Below, in pieces: positions 15,152 to 23,249 of a stretch of 23,249 nt of DNA. The stretch is from CAYVZZ01 sp964456185 (GTDB lineage: Bacteria > Pseudomonadota > Gammaproteobacteria > Pseudomonadales > Alcanivoracaceae). The translations under genes were made by a program, and so were the position numbers. The notes beneath the pieces are model-generated. The model saw only the letters and a list, made by a program, of their open reading frames with translations. It was not told where the DNA came from and searched no databases. Each line of letters opens with the position of its first letter. Positions within the stretch are counted from its first letter, which is position 1. The stretch lies in the NCBI GenBank assembly GCA_964456185.1, contig CAYVZZ010000028.1, positions 1 through 23,249 of the forward strand, read 5' to 3'.

Positions 15152-16156
15152 ATGCGTGATGCGATTGAAAAGGCGGTGTTGCATCAGTGGTATGGCAAAC
15201 CGACCTGGAGCCGCGCGCTATTGCCTCTGTCTGGAGTGGTTGGTTGGGTCGCCAAGCGCCGCTTGCGCCGTTTCCGACAAGACAACAAAGTGCCTCCCGT
15301 CCCGTTACTGGTGGTGGGTAATGTCACCGTTGGTGGTACGGGCAAAACACCGTTGGTGATCGCTTTAGTTGCAGCACTCAAACAGCGCGGTCTTAACGTA
15401 GTGGTGATTAGCCGAGGCTACGGAGCCAAACCACCAACCACCCCGTTCAACGTGACAGCTAGCGGCAAAATAGAACAATGCGGCGATGAGCCGCTGATGA
15501 TGGCACAGCGTACTGGTGCGCCTGTTGTGATTGACGCCAATCGTCGGCGCGCCATGGAGTTCGCGGTTAATCAATGTGCCGCCGATGTTATTATCAGCGA
15601 TGACGGCCTACAGCATTATGCGCTTCCCCGTACGGCCGAGCTGGTGGTAATCGACGGACAGCGTGGGCTGGGAAATGGGTATTGCTTACCCGCTGGCCCC
15701 TTGCGAGAGCGGGACAATCGGCTGAAAGACGTGGATTGGGTGGTCATTAATGGCGGCGGTTTTCAGTGGCCAAACGCCGAGCACATGCAGTTGAACGCCA
15801 CACAGTTGGTGAATCTGGACTCAGGTGCCGTTCGCCCCTTAAGTTGGTTGGCCGAACAGCCCCTCATTCATGCCGTTGCTGGCATCGGCCACCCCGCCCG
15901 CTTTTTCGACAGCCTGCGTTCATTAGGTGCCACCATACAGCCGCACAGCTTTCCCGATCATTACGCGTATAGCGCCGCCGACCTGTCATTTTCGCCCGAT
16001 GCGCCGGTGGTAATGACCGAGAAGGATGCAGTGAAGTGCCGCCACTTGGCTGATTCTAATCATTGGTATCTGGCGGTGGATGCCGTGCTGGATACCGCAT
16101 TTGTAAAACGCCTTATCGATCAGCTCCTGGAGGCTGCTGCATGTCCTACCGAGTAA
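15152..16156 (+). CDS. lpxK: Tetraacyldisaccharide 4'-kinase LpxK
   Basis: A 334-residue membrane-associated kinase that phosphorylates the 4' position of the lipid A disaccharide. An amphipathic N-terminus (about 15-40) precedes the P-loop TVGGTGKTP (59-67). Then come SRGYG near 87-91, GDEP (111-114) and DDGLQHY (150-156), all typical of LpxK. Length is normal. Its end overlaps kdsB by 16 nt; the small Trm112-like gene that separates the two in Pseudomonas is absent. Confidence 0.95.
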   Translation: MRDAIEKAVLHQWYGKPTWSRALLPLSGVVGWVAKRRLRRFRQDNKVPPVPLLVVGNVTVGGTGKTPLVIALVAALKQRGLNVVVISRGYGAKPPTTPFNVTASGKIEQCGDEPLMMAQRTGAPVVIDANRRRAMEFAVNQCAADVIISDDGLQHYALPRTAELVVIDGQRGLGNGYCLPAGPLRERDNRLKDVDWVVINGGGFQWPNAEHMQLNATQLVNLDSGAVRPLSWLAEQPLIHAVAGIGHPARFFDSLRSLGATIQPHSFPDHYAYSAADLSFSPDAPVVMTEKDAVKCRHLADSNHWYLAVDAVLDTAFVKRLIDQLLEAAACPTE

Positions 16157-16890
16157 TCATTCCGGCGCGTTACGCTTCATCGCGGTTGCCGGGCAAACCC
16201 ATGGCCGATATTGCCGGCAAGCCAATGATTTTGCGTGTTTATGAACGCTGTTGCGACAGTGGTGCGGATAGTGTTCACATCGCTACAGATGATGCGCGCA
16301 TTGCCGATGCCGTCAAAGCTGCTGGCGCACAGGTCGTGATGACAAGGGATGATCACGTGTCGGGTACCGATCGGTTGCAAGAAGTCGCTACGGCTTTGCA
16401 GCTGGCCGATGATGATGTTGTCGTCAATGTGCAGGGTGATGAACCCCTTATCCCGCCTGCCGTCATCGACCAAGCAGCGGACAACCTGCTGAAGCGCCCC
16501 GATTATGACATGGCAACCCTGTGTGAGCCGATTACTCAAGCGGACGACATTTTTAATACCAACATCGTCAAGCTGGTAATGAGTGAGCAGGGGCGGGCGC
16601 TGTATTTCAGTCGGGCACCGATTCCGTTTCAGCGACAAGATATGCCTCAAGACGGACCGGTCAGTGCCGGTAAATGGTGGCGTCATATAGGTATTTACGC
16701 CTATCGGGTAGGGTTGTTACATCGTTTTGTGGGCTGGCCACAGGGTCAGCTGGAACAACTGGAATCCCTTGAGCAGCTGCGGGTGCTAGAAAAGGGAGGC
16801 GCTATTCACGTGGCCGAGGCGGTAGAGGATGTGCCTGGTGGCGTCGATACGCCGGCAGACTTAGAACGCATTCAACAGGTGTTTGCATGA
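16141..16890 (+). CDS. kdsB: CMP-KDO synthetase KdsB
   Basis: 3-deoxy-manno-octulosonate cytidylyltransferase, 249 residues, cytoplasmic. It activates KDO with CTP for the LPS inner core. The nucleotide-binding motif PARYASSRLPGKP is at 8-20, NVQGDEPLI with metal-binding Asp100, and HIGIYAYR and GGVDTPADLE later. The start is ATG 16141, preceded by CTGGAGG inside lpxK; the longer frame to 16063 only shadows lpxK. It overlaps the next gene by 4 nt. Confidence 0.96.
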   Translation: MSYRVIIPARYASSRLPGKPMADIAGKPMILRVYERCCDSGADSVHIATDDARIADAVKAAGAQVVMTRDDHVSGTDRLQEVATALQLADDDVVVNVQGDEPLIPPAVIDQAADNLLKRPDYDMATLCEPITQADDIFNTNIVKLVMSEQGRALYFSRAPIPFQRQDMPQDGPVSAGKWWRHIGIYAYRVGLLHRFVGWPQGQLEQLESLEQLRVLEKGGAIHVAEAVEDVPGGVDTPADLERIQQVFA

Positions 16891-17351
16891 AATTATTGTT
16901 TGTTTGTTTAGGAAATATTTGCCGTTCACCTTCCGCGGAAGCCATTGCCACCCAGAAAATCGCCCAACGCGGCAAGACAGACGTTATTCAGTGCGATAGC
17001 GCCGGTACCGGCGATTGGCACATCGGTCATGCACCCGACCCACGTGCTCAGGCTGCCGGTGCTAAACGCGGCTATGATTTATCATCATTGTGTGCCCGTC
17101 AGTTAACCGCAGCCGACTTTGAACAGTTTGACCACATTCTGGTGATGGATAGTCATAATTTACAGGATGCAAAGGCATTGCAGCCGGATGATGGCCGCGC
17201 CAACTTGCAACGTCTGTTGGATTACCTGCCAGACCAGCCCATCCGCGACGTGCCTGATCCGTATTACGGGGGAGATAAAGGCTTTGAAACGGTGCTGGAT
17301 TTATTAGAGGCCGCCATTGACAACCTGCTGGATGAGCTGGACGCCGCATGA
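16887..17351 (+). CDS. Low molecular weight protein-tyrosine phosphatase
   Basis: A 154-residue cytoplasmic phosphatase. The P-loop CLGNICRS has nucleophile Cys7 and Arg13, and the general acid is Asp124 in DPYYGG near the C-terminus. All catalytic residues are present. The bacterial members closest to capsule clusters (Wzb type) act on tyrosine kinases. This one sits in the kdsB-murB position known from Pseudomonas and has no kinase nearby, so its substrate is unknown. The start ATG overlaps kdsB (ATGA), and its stop overlaps murB (ATGA). Confidence 0.94.
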   Translation: MKLLFVCLGNICRSPSAEAIATQKIAQRGKTDVIQCDSAGTGDWHIGHAPDPRAQAAGAKRGYDLSSLCARQLTAADFEQFDHILVMDSHNLQDAKALQPDDGRANLQRLLDYLPDQPIRDVPDPYYGGDKGFETVLDLLEAAIDNLLDELDAA

Positions 17352-18382
17352 TGGCCGGTTACTCGCTGCAGGACTTTAACACCTTGCGACTGCAATCTAG
17401 CGCGGAATGCCTAGTTGAGCCGACAAGGGTAGACGCACTGCAGGACGCCTTGGCTGAGGCGCACCAACATAATTGGCCTGTTACCGTGCTGGGCGCAGGC
17501 AGTAACGTCGTGCTCAAACCCTATTTACCGGGTTGTGTGATTCGCCCGCAATGGCGTGGTATGCGCATAGATAAGCAAGATGCCACCTCTGCATGGGTTA
17601 TCGCGGAAGCCGGCGAAACCTTCGATGACGTAGTGCAGTGGAGCCTAGCCCAAGGGCTGCAAGGGCTGGAAAACCTCTCGTTGATTCCTGGCACAGTGGG
17701 CGCCGCCCCCGTGCAGAATATTGGAGCCTATGGGGTGGAGCTGGCCGACTCTTTGCAGTGGGTAGATGTGGTTCGGTTGGACGATGGCAAGCTAGAGCGC
17801 CTAACCAACGATGCCTGCGAGTTTGCCTATCGTGATAGCTTGTTTAAGCGGCAAGCGGGGCGCTATCTTATCGTTCGTGTTTGTCTGCGCCTGACAAAAC
17901 AGCAAGGGGCGAATGGGTTAGTACTGCACTACGCCGATCTGCAAGACAGATTCCTCGCATTACCCTCAGCGCAACAAAACGCCAAAGGGGTGCGTCAGTT
18001 GGTGGTGGAGACACGTCAACAGAAGTTGCCAGATCCGGTGCTGCTACCTAATGCCGGTAGTTTCTTTAAAAATCCGCTTGTCGATCAGATTCAGGCCGAC
18101 CGATTAAAAGCGCAATATCCACAAATGCCTTGCCATGCTCAAGCGGACGGACACTATAAACTGGCTGCTGGCTGGCTAATCGATCAGGCCGGATTCAAAG
18201 GGAAGCGCGAAGGCGGGCTGGCAATGCATGAGCGCCAAGCCCTTGTCATGGTGAATCACGGCCAATCGACACAGGCTAATGATGTGCTAAAGTTCGCCAA
18301 TATAATTAAAACAAAGGTTAACGAACAATTTGGTGTTTGCTTACAACAAGAACCGGTCATTTTACCGGCTGACACCAGATAA
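17348..18382 (+). CDS. murB: UDP-N-acetylenolpyruvoylglucosamine reductase MurB
   Basis: A 344-residue FAD enzyme of type I (E. coli-like, 342). It reduces enolpyruvyl-UDP-GlcNAc to UDP-MurNAc in peptidoglycan synthesis. FAD-binding parts: LGAGSNVVL (48-56) and LENLSLIPGTVGAAPVQNIGAYGVE (107-131). Catalytic residues: Arg162 in YRDS, Ser238 in NAGSFFKNP, and Glu335 in QEPVI. ATG 17348 and ATG 17351 are both possible starts; the first overlaps the phosphatase stop. Confidence 0.96.
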   Translation: MMAGYSLQDFNTLRLQSSAECLVEPTRVDALQDALAEAHQHNWPVTVLGAGSNVVLKPYLPGCVIRPQWRGMRIDKQDATSAWVIAEAGETFDDVVQWSLAQGLQGLENLSLIPGTVGAAPVQNIGAYGVELADSLQWVDVVRLDDGKLERLTNDACEFAYRDSLFKRQAGRYLIVRVCLRLTKQQGANGLVLHYADLQDRFLALPSAQQNAKGVRQLVVETRQQKLPDPVLLPNAGSFFKNPLVDQIQADRLKAQYPQMPCHAQADGHYKLAAGWLIDQAGFKGKREGGLAMHERQALVMVNHGQSTQANDVLKFANIIKTKVNEQFGVCLQQEPVILPADTR

Positions 18383-18393
18383 GGAGGCGACGA

Positions 18394-18627
18394 ATGCGTT
18401 TGATCGGTCTACTGATTGCGCTGTTGATTGTTGGCCTGCTGGTCGCCAACCAACTCAGGGATAACGGCATGGCAACCCCCAGTGTGGATTTGCCAACAAG
18501 CGAAAACGGCGTGCCACAGGTGCCACAAAGACCGGATCAAGTCCCTGAGTTTCGTAAACAGATGAATCAATTTGTTGAAAAGCAAAACCAACAAACGCAA
18601 GAAAAGATCAAGCGTTTAACGCAATAG
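18394..18627 (+). CDS. Small membrane-anchored protein of unknown function
   Basis: A 77-residue protein with an N-terminal hydrophobic helix (3-19). It is followed by a Pro/Gln-rich linker and a charged, Gln-rich helix (about 50-77) that could form a coiled coil. A very strong ribosome site AAGGAGG (18381-18387) lies six bases before ATG 18394 and overlaps the murB stop, so it is probably translated from the murB transcript. I do not recognise the family. In Pseudomonas-like genomes rne tends to follow murB; it is not here. It ends in TAG. Confidence 0.7.
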   Translation: MRLIGLLIALLIVGLLVANQLRDNGMATPSVDLPTSENGVPQVPQRPDQVPEFRKQMNQFVEKQNQQTQEKIKRLTQ

Positions 18628-18781
18628 CGGGTCGTAATGGCGGATATTTCGGCGCTCTGTTACGACTCTTGTACAGAACAGAATCGTTACACTGCCATAT
18701 GATGTTGCTGTTTTGCATGGCTATGTCTACTATACCTGCTGCCAATGCGCTTAATTATAAAAACAACCGCAAGGTTCACAA
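18628..18781 (+). promoter_or_regulatory. Gap before the C39/FapF-like operon
   Basis: A change of functional unit. TCTGTT (18656-18661) and AACAGA (18677-18682) form a short dyad. A TTGTAC hexamer at 18669-18674 is a possible -35, with no well-spaced -10. No clear terminator for the preceding operon is visible, so readthrough is possible. The ribosome site AAGG (18771-18774) serves the next gene. Confidence 0.3.
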
Positions 18782-19600
18782 ATGCTGGCTACACTTCTCG
18801 GTGTCGTACTCACGTTTTTCGGTATCTCCCAATCGGTTGATACCAAGCCTTATCCGAAAGGCTACGTTTATATTCAGCATCACACCAAACAAGGTGTGGT
18901 GGTGGAGCATGGCGTGGTTGTGGAAAAACCCAGGTCAGCTTTTGATTTTCACAACGTCGTGCGCCAGCGTTACGACTACTCTTGTGGTTCCGCCGCACTA
19001 ACCACTGTCCTCAACAATTATCTCGGCCATAGCTTCGATGAACGCCAGGTTATGGAAGGGCTGCTTCGTTTTGGTGAAACCAAGAAAATCGTCAAGCGTC
19101 GGGGCTTTTCGTTGCTCGATATGAAGCGTTTGGCAACTGCTCTGGGTTACAAGAGCGGCGGTTTTAAGGCTACCTTTAAAGACTTGGCTACATTGAAAAA
19201 TCCGGCGGTGGTGCCTATTCACTATGCCGGCTTTAAGCACTTTGTCGTGCTGAAGAAATTCGAAAACGGTCATGTGTATATCGCCGATCCGGCGGTGGGC
19301 AATATCAGTTTCACACAAGATCGCTTTAAAGACGTTTGGACAAAAAACGTGCTCTTTATTGTGTTCCCTAAAGAAGGGCAACCCACCAAAGACAAACTTG
19401 AGCTGACCCAGTGGGATATGCGCCACATTTCAGCACATACCTTTACGCACCAGGTGTATACCCAGTTTGCGGCACTGAATACTTTTATGGCACCGGAAGC
19501 ACATCGCGTGTCTAAAGCCGCCTCTTTACAGCCTGTACTTAATTCGGAAACAGGCGAAACCATTAACATTCCGACGCGAACCTATTACAAACAGGATTAA
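18782..19600 (+). CDS. C39-family papain-like peptidase, FapD-like
   Basis: A 272-residue protein. A hydrophobic N-terminus (1-18) probably acts as a signal peptide or anchor. The C39-like peptidase core has Gln62 (oxyanion), Cys68 in RQRYDYSCGSAAL, His153 in FKHFVVL and Asp169 in YIADPAVG, the complete catalytic set in proper order and spacing. About 75 residues follow the core. FapD of the Pseudomonas functional-amyloid system is a periplasmic C39-type protein of this kind, and the next gene resembles FapF, supporting that kinship. Unlike C39 domains of bacteriocin exporters, it is not fused to an ABC transporter. AAGG lies 7 bases before ATG. It heads a three-gene operon. Substrate unknown. 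Confidence 0.82.
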   Translation: MLATLLGVVLTFFGISQSVDTKPYPKGYVYIQHHTKQGVVVEHGVVVEKPRSAFDFHNVVRQRYDYSCGSAALTTVLNNYLGHSFDERQVMEGLLRFGETKKIVKRRGFSLLDMKRLATALGYKSGGFKATFKDLATLKNPAVVPIHYAGFKHFVVLKKFENGHVYIADPAVGNISFTQDRFKDVWTKNVLFIVFPKEGQPTKDKLELTQWDMRHISAHTFTHQVYTQFAALNTFMAPEAHRVSKAASLQPVLNSETGETINIPTRTYYKQD

Positions 19601-19637
19601 CCCGTCATAACAAACGATCACAACAAGGGAAACTCGC

Positions 19638-20852
19638 ATGAATAGATACGGGGCTTTGATCATCGGCAGCTGCTTGGCATTTTGTAGCACGCAAGTGCTG
19701 GCAGCGCCGACTGACGCCAATGCAAATGCAACCGCTGGCGCGGATCAGGACCAGGCGACTGTTCAAGCAGGCACGTCATCAGCTACGGATAAAGCCGAAA
19801 CCAAATCGTCGAGTACGGCCCAAGCAGCCGACGACAAATCGGCTGATACGGGGAAGCAAACCGAGTCCGAGGCCATAACTCGGGCTGAATCGGTAGCGGC
19901 GCAAGCCAAGGAAATGCGTAAGCAGGCGCGTAACGCGTTAAAGCAGAAGGAAACCGATGCGTCCACCGAAAAGAACCTTGAAGAGGTCTTTGAAGCGGCA
20001 CAGAAACAGTATTCTTTGCTGAAATCGGGCGACATGGACATGACTTTGTCCGGTAGTTATACCTACTACAGTAGCGACAGCATCGATTTGCATTTCAACA
20101 ATTCCGGCAGCATTGATCGTTTTCGTATTCTCAGCAACGCCCAGCATTCTTTTGGTATGGGGTTGTCGTTTGATTATGGCATCTGGGATAACCTCACCTT
20201 TAACACCTACCTGCCAGTGGTGTACCAATACGACACCGAGAAGAATGTGAAAAAAGCAGCCTTGGGTGATATTAGTCTTGGTTTGCGTTACCAGCCTTTC
20301 CCTGTAGTGCGTGGCGGCGTGAACACCACGCTTTACACAACCTTGTCTACCGCAACCGGTGACAGTGTCTACGAGGCTAACCCGAACACCGAAGTATCCA
20401 GTGGTAAGGGGTATTATTCTCTAGGCGGTGGCGTCAGCATGAGTAAGGTCATCGACCCGGTTGTTCTATACGGCTCGGTTGGCTACACCTTTGCTTTCAA
20501 CGCAACTGGCCTCAATCAGCCTCAAAGTGGGCGTGTTCTGAAAAAGGTTGAGCCGGGCGACAGCCTCAGTTTCGCATTTGGTATGGCCTATGCCCTGTCT
20601 TATGACGTGTCATTGAGCGGTAGCTATCAGCAATCCTACAACTTCCCTAGCCGTTATCACTTTAATGATGGCGCAGTCATTGAATCGCAAGATGCCACCT
20701 CAGCTGCTGTGAATTTGTCACTGGGCTTGCGCACCTCCGACAATAATATTGTCAATCTCAGCTTTGGATTTGGTCTCACTAAAAATTCACCCGATGTGAT
20801 GTTGGGCTTTTCTCTCCCGATCAATATCACCGGCTTCAAGACGGGATCTTGA
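19638..20852 (+). CDS. FapF-like outer-membrane beta-barrel with N-terminal coiled coil
   Basis: A 404-residue protein. Signal peptide 1-22 (ends VLAA), then an Ala/Thr/Asp-rich linker (about 23-75), a predicted coiled coil (about 76-128, rich in Ala, Lys, Glu, Gln) ending LEEVFEAAQKQYSLL, and a barrel (about 132-404) of alternating strands. FapF, the trimeric outer-membrane pore that exports amyloid subunits in Pseudomonas, has exactly this layout, and the QYSLL / SYTYYSSDSID / FGMGLSFDYGIWDNLTF patterns look like it. The barrel ends without the usual terminal aromatic. It lies 37 bp after the C39 gene and 24 bp before the FadL-type gene, so co-transcription is likely. No FapA, B, C or E gene is in the window. 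AAGGGA precedes ATG. Confidence 0.8.
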   Translation: MNRYGALIIGSCLAFCSTQVLAAPTDANANATAGADQDQATVQAGTSSATDKAETKSSSTAQAADDKSADTGKQTESEAITRAESVAAQAKEMRKQARNALKQKETDASTEKNLEEVFEAAQKQYSLLKSGDMDMTLSGSYTYYSSDSIDLHFNNSGSIDRFRILSNAQHSFGMGLSFDYGIWDNLTFNTYLPVVYQYDTEKNVKKAALGDISLGLRYQPFPVVRGGVNTTLYTTLSTATGDSVYEANPNTEVSSGKGYYSLGGGVSMSKVIDPVVLYGSVGYTFAFNATGLNQPQSGRVLKKVEPGDSLSFAFGMAYALSYDVSLSGSYQQSYNFPSRYHFNDGAVIESQDATSAAVNLSLGLRTSDNNIVNLSFGFGLTKNSPDVMLGFSLPINITGFKTGS

Positions 20853-20876
20853 TACGGCACAGGGGTAAAGCAGTAG

Positions 20877-22550
20877 ATGAAGCATAATAATTACATGTCG
20901 AGATGGGCGAAGACGGCATTGGCGGGTCTGTTATTGCTAGTAGGCCAAGCGGCCACCGCAGAACTGGCCACCAACCTAGCCATTGACGCCAAAGCCATGG
21001 CTCTGGGTAATGCGGTAACCGCAGATCCTCCCGGCATTATGGCGATCCATTTTAATCCGGCGGGGCTGACTCATCTAAAAGGGCGGCGCATGGACTTGCA
21101 GTTCATTGGTGCCAACTTCTCGATGGAGTCTACCTTTTCGGCACCACCTGGTTATAACGTCTTTGGTTATTCTGACGACCCGGTAGTTTGTGCCGACTTG
21201 CCGCGTGATGGCTCTTCTGTTTGTCATCAATTCAAAGAAGGGCACAGCTCGGTTGCCGGTGTGGCGTTGTACGTGCCTTTTGCCGACAAGATGATTAATT
21301 TGCCAGAAGGCCCCTTGCTGGCTGGCCCTCTGCCGGGCTTCTCAATTACGCCACCTGGCTCCAAGTTTACCTTTGCGACCGCCGCTTACATGCCCATGGC
21401 GGCTGGTTTGTACCGCGATGAGGATGACCCCGGCAACTTCATGGGGCAACGCATGGCGCTAGAGCGCATTACCTACTTCTCACCATCGGTCGCTTACAAA
21501 ATCAACGATGCGTGGTCGATTGGTGCCTCTATTGGCTTTTCTTATCAGGCGGTAGCCATGGAGCAGAGCTTTCGTTCGCCTAACATGCTAATGGGCTTTG
21601 CGCGTACGCTTTACGAGAATATTTGTGCGCCTTTCCGTGGTCAATCTAACTTGGCGTTAGATGTCTTCCTGTTTGGCGTCTGTCGCCCGACTCACGGCAT
21701 TGGTCCCTTTAAAAACTTGGCCACCATGCAAATTTCCATGACGCAACGACTGAGCCCGTCGTGGAATATTGGTGTGCTTTGGGAGCCTACCGATTGGTTC
21801 GCTTGGGGTGCGGTATGGCATGCACCGGCCAAGACACACATGAATGGCGATTATCGCATTGAGTATGCACCAGGCACACGCGAAACCATCAACGGTATTG
21901 GTAGCAGCCCGACAGGTGCGATCGGTTTGGCTGTGTTGGGTATTCCCTCATACATCCCGAAAGAGGAAGTCGGACGTGTCAGCATGGACTTGACCATTCC
22001 GGCCCATTTCCAAACGGGTATCAAACTAAACCTCACCGATCGTCTACAGTTCAACTTCGATATGATTTGGGTGGACTATGGCGCTTGGGATGCGTTCAAC
22101 TTCCAGTTTGACCGCTCTTCCGCCGTCTTGTCGCTGGCGCGATTGTTTTCGCCGCGTTCATCGAGCACCAACTTGTATTTCCCGCTGGGCTTCCAGTCGA
22201 CATGGAATCCAGCCTTTGGTGTGGAATATGATCTAACCAATCGCTTGAGCCTGCGTGCCGGTTATGAGCCGCGTGCATCGGCCATCCCGAAAGATCGCCG
22301 TAACCCGATGGTGCCTATTAACAAGGCCAACTATTTCAGCTTAGGTTTAGGCTATAAGTGGGATAAGAACACTACCATTGATCTAGGTATCGCTCAGCTG
22401 CGCAGTCACGATAAGATTCCGTCGAATACCAGTAGCTTTGCGAACAAAACTGGCTTGGATAATCTGATCTATAACCCCTATGCTGGGTTAAACATCGAGA
22501 CACGCACCGTTATTACGCTGGTGGGAATGACATTCCGTACGTCTTGGTAA
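20877..22550 (+). CDS. FadL/OmpP1/TodX-family outer-membrane transport protein
   Basis: A 557-residue barrel of the family that takes up hydrophobic molecules such as long-chain fatty acids or hydrocarbons. Signal peptide about 1-28 (ends ATA). The mature N-terminus begins ELATNLAIDAKAMALGNAVTAD and PGIMAIHFNPAGLTHL, the family's typical hatch region with NPAG. The remainder is strand-rich and finishes TLVGMTFRTSW with a terminal Trp, a good Bam recognition signal. It is longer than E. coli FadL (446), with extra loops around residues 240-280 and 410-440. Four cysteines (in VCADL, SVCHQF, ENICAPF and GVCRPT) may form surface disulfides. Last gene of the C39/FapF-like operon. Substrate unknown. 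Confidence 0.88.
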   Translation: MKHNNYMSRWAKTALAGLLLLVGQAATAELATNLAIDAKAMALGNAVTADPPGIMAIHFNPAGLTHLKGRRMDLQFIGANFSMESTFSAPPGYNVFGYSDDPVVCADLPRDGSSVCHQFKEGHSSVAGVALYVPFADKMINLPEGPLLAGPLPGFSITPPGSKFTFATAAYMPMAAGLYRDEDDPGNFMGQRMALERITYFSPSVAYKINDAWSIGASIGFSYQAVAMEQSFRSPNMLMGFARTLYENICAPFRGQSNLALDVFLFGVCRPTHGIGPFKNLATMQISMTQRLSPSWNIGVLWEPTDWFAWGAVWHAPAKTHMNGDYRIEYAPGTRETINGIGSSPTGAIGLAVLGIPSYIPKEEVGRVSMDLTIPAHFQTGIKLNLTDRLQFNFDMIWVDYGAWDAFNFQFDRSSAVLSLARLFSPRSSSTNLYFPLGFQSTWNPAFGVEYDLTNRLSLRAGYEPRASAIPKDRRNPMVPINKANYFSLGLGYKWDKNTTIDLGIAQLRSHDKIPSNTSSFANKTGLDNLIYNPYAGLNIETRTVITLVGMTFRTSW

Positions 22551-22575
22551 TAAAAGCAAGAACAGGTCGCAATAA

Positions 22576-22608
22576 TAAACGGCGCTAGGGCTAATCTAGC
22601 GCCGTTTA
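22576..22608. terminator. Bidirectional terminator between convergent genes
   Basis: Perfect 13-bp stem (22576-22588 with 22596-22608), GC core GGCGCTAG/CTAGCGCC, and a 7-base loop. A and T flanks are short. The right arm contains the last codons and TAG stop of the rhombosortase gene. Confidence 0.8.
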
Positions 22609-23237
22609 TGCATTTGGTCGAGGCAGTAACTGATCAATACCACGAATACGCCTGCCAGCGCCCCTTCAAGATGTGCCAGGGCATACACCTGACCATGAAT
22701 CAAATGATCCAGGTAACCTGCATCGTACCAAGGTGTGTGTTCGTAGATTAGTTTTGTCGCCACCAAGGCCAGTGCCAGACTGTGTAACTTGGGTGAGGCG
22801 CGCCAGCCAACCAGCAGGGCAATCACCAACCAGCCATGCAAGATGCCAGATAACCCGACATAACCCTGTAAGGACGAATCCAAGAGCAGGGCAGCACCAC
22901 AAAGCGGTGCCGATACGGCAACCCACAGCCACAGAAGTCGACGGGTTAGCACATCCTGAAATACCCACCAGACCAACAGAAAGCCGCTGCCGTCCAGCAG
23001 AAAATGGTTCAGATTAAGGTGCACGAAATGGCAGGTAACCAGACGCCATAGCTGACCATCGAGCACTGCTTGGCGATTATAAGCTAGCCAGGGATCAGTC
23101 CATTGATGAGTTAGCGCCAGACACAGCATGACGCCAAAGAGGGCGAAAACGTGTAAGCCAAGACGCGGGTCTTTGGCTTGGGGAGAAAAAACAAGCCGAT
23201 AAAACGCGTTTACCGGCTTGTTGTTTGGGTTAGGCAT
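22596..23237 (-). CDS. rrtA: Rhombosortase (rhomboid-family intramembrane serine protease)
   Basis: A 213-residue inner-membrane protein with about six hydrophobic helices. Rhombosortases cleave the C-terminal GlyGly-CTERM sorting signal of secreted proteins. Seen here: QLWRLVTCHFVHLNLNHFLLDGSGFLLV (helix 2 region with the conserved HxxxNH-type pattern), catalytic Ser in GLSGILHG, and the second catalytic residue His in AHLEGALAG near the C-terminus. Length is as usual for the family (about 200). The ATG is 12 bases from the window end; the frame is still open at the edge, so the true start could lie outside. No GlyGly-CTERM protein is visible in the window, so substrates are elsewhere. Confidence 0.88.
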   Translation of the reverse strand: MPNPNNKPVNAFYRLVFSPQAKDPRLGLHVFALFGVMLCLALTHQWTDPWLAYNRQAVLDGQLWRLVTCHFVHLNLNHFLLDGSGFLLVWWVFQDVLTRRLLWLWVAVSAPLCGAALLLDSSLQGYVGLSGILHGWLVIALLVGWRASPKLHSLALALVATKLIYEHTPWYDAGYLDHLIHGQVYALAHLEGALAGVFVVLISYCLDQMHKRR

Positions 23238-23249
23238 TAGTCTGGCCGG

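Noticed and set aside
18656..18682. LexA-type operator upstream of the C39 gene
   Set aside because: CTGT and ACAG are 12 bases apart, not the 8 expected for an SOS box.
18669..19001. A signal-peptide-like start (from about 18700) in another frame just before and over the C39 gene, suggesting a frameshifted N-terminus
   Set aside because: The C39 frame already has its own hydrophobic N-terminus and a ribosome site at 18771-18774. After about 25 residues the alternative frame has no protein-like pattern. A frameshift cannot be excluded but is not needed.

Overview
The window looks like a chromosomal segment of a free-living gammaproteobacterium of the Pseudomonadales/Oceanospirillales kind. 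The evidence is the nature and order of envelope genes: bepA next to a TusA-like gene, dapA-bamC-MBL hydrolase, and lolC-lolD-comEC-exbB-exbD-msbA-lpxK-kdsB-LMW phosphatase-murB. Codon use appears even and moderately GC-rich. I see no insertion sequence, phage gene, CRISPR array or plasmid gene. Everything was read by eye; no homology search was run.

Layout. (1) 1-75 is the 3' part of a tRNA-Ser(GCU). Its end is copied in inverted orientation just downstream, giving a stem of about 30 bp. (2) 248-1675 (minus) is the periplasmic protease BepA, divergent from a TusA-like sulfur carrier at 1752. (3) 2065-4329 is a tightly overlapped cluster: dapA (interrupted by one in-frame TAG), a short single-domain BamC and a YycJ-like metallo-beta-lactamase-fold hydrolase. 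(4) 4386-5215 holds a small DUF6726-like lipoprotein and a small predicted outer-membrane protein. (5) 5216-5694 is a long intergenic region with a perfect DnaA box and a promoter/operator candidate for the FadR-type GntR regulator at 5695-6390. (6) 6486-7736 (minus) is a secreted protein with a BamE-like head and a long Ala/Lys/Pro/Glu-rich tail. (7) 8030-18627 is a long co-directional run for lipoprotein export (lolC, lolD), DNA uptake (comEC), proton-driven energisation (exbB, exbD), LPS export and synthesis (msbA, lpxK, kdsB), a tyrosine phosphatase, murB and a 77-residue membrane-anchored protein. Most junctions overlap by 1-16 nt. (8) 18782-22550 is a three-gene operon: a C39 papain-like peptidase resembling FapD, an outer-membrane barrel with an N-terminal coiled coil resembling FapF, and a FadL/OmpP1-type barrel. 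(9) 22596-23237 (minus) is a rhombosortase.

Most notable points. The dapA reading frame is full length (292 codons) but broken by a single amber codon at position 184. The FapD/FapF-like pair sits with a FadL-type barrel and has no amyloid subunit genes beside it, so it may be a divergent export or surface-assembly system with an unknown substrate. The tRNA-Ser 3' end is caught in a large inverted repeat. BamC is reduced to about 206 residues with one globular domain.
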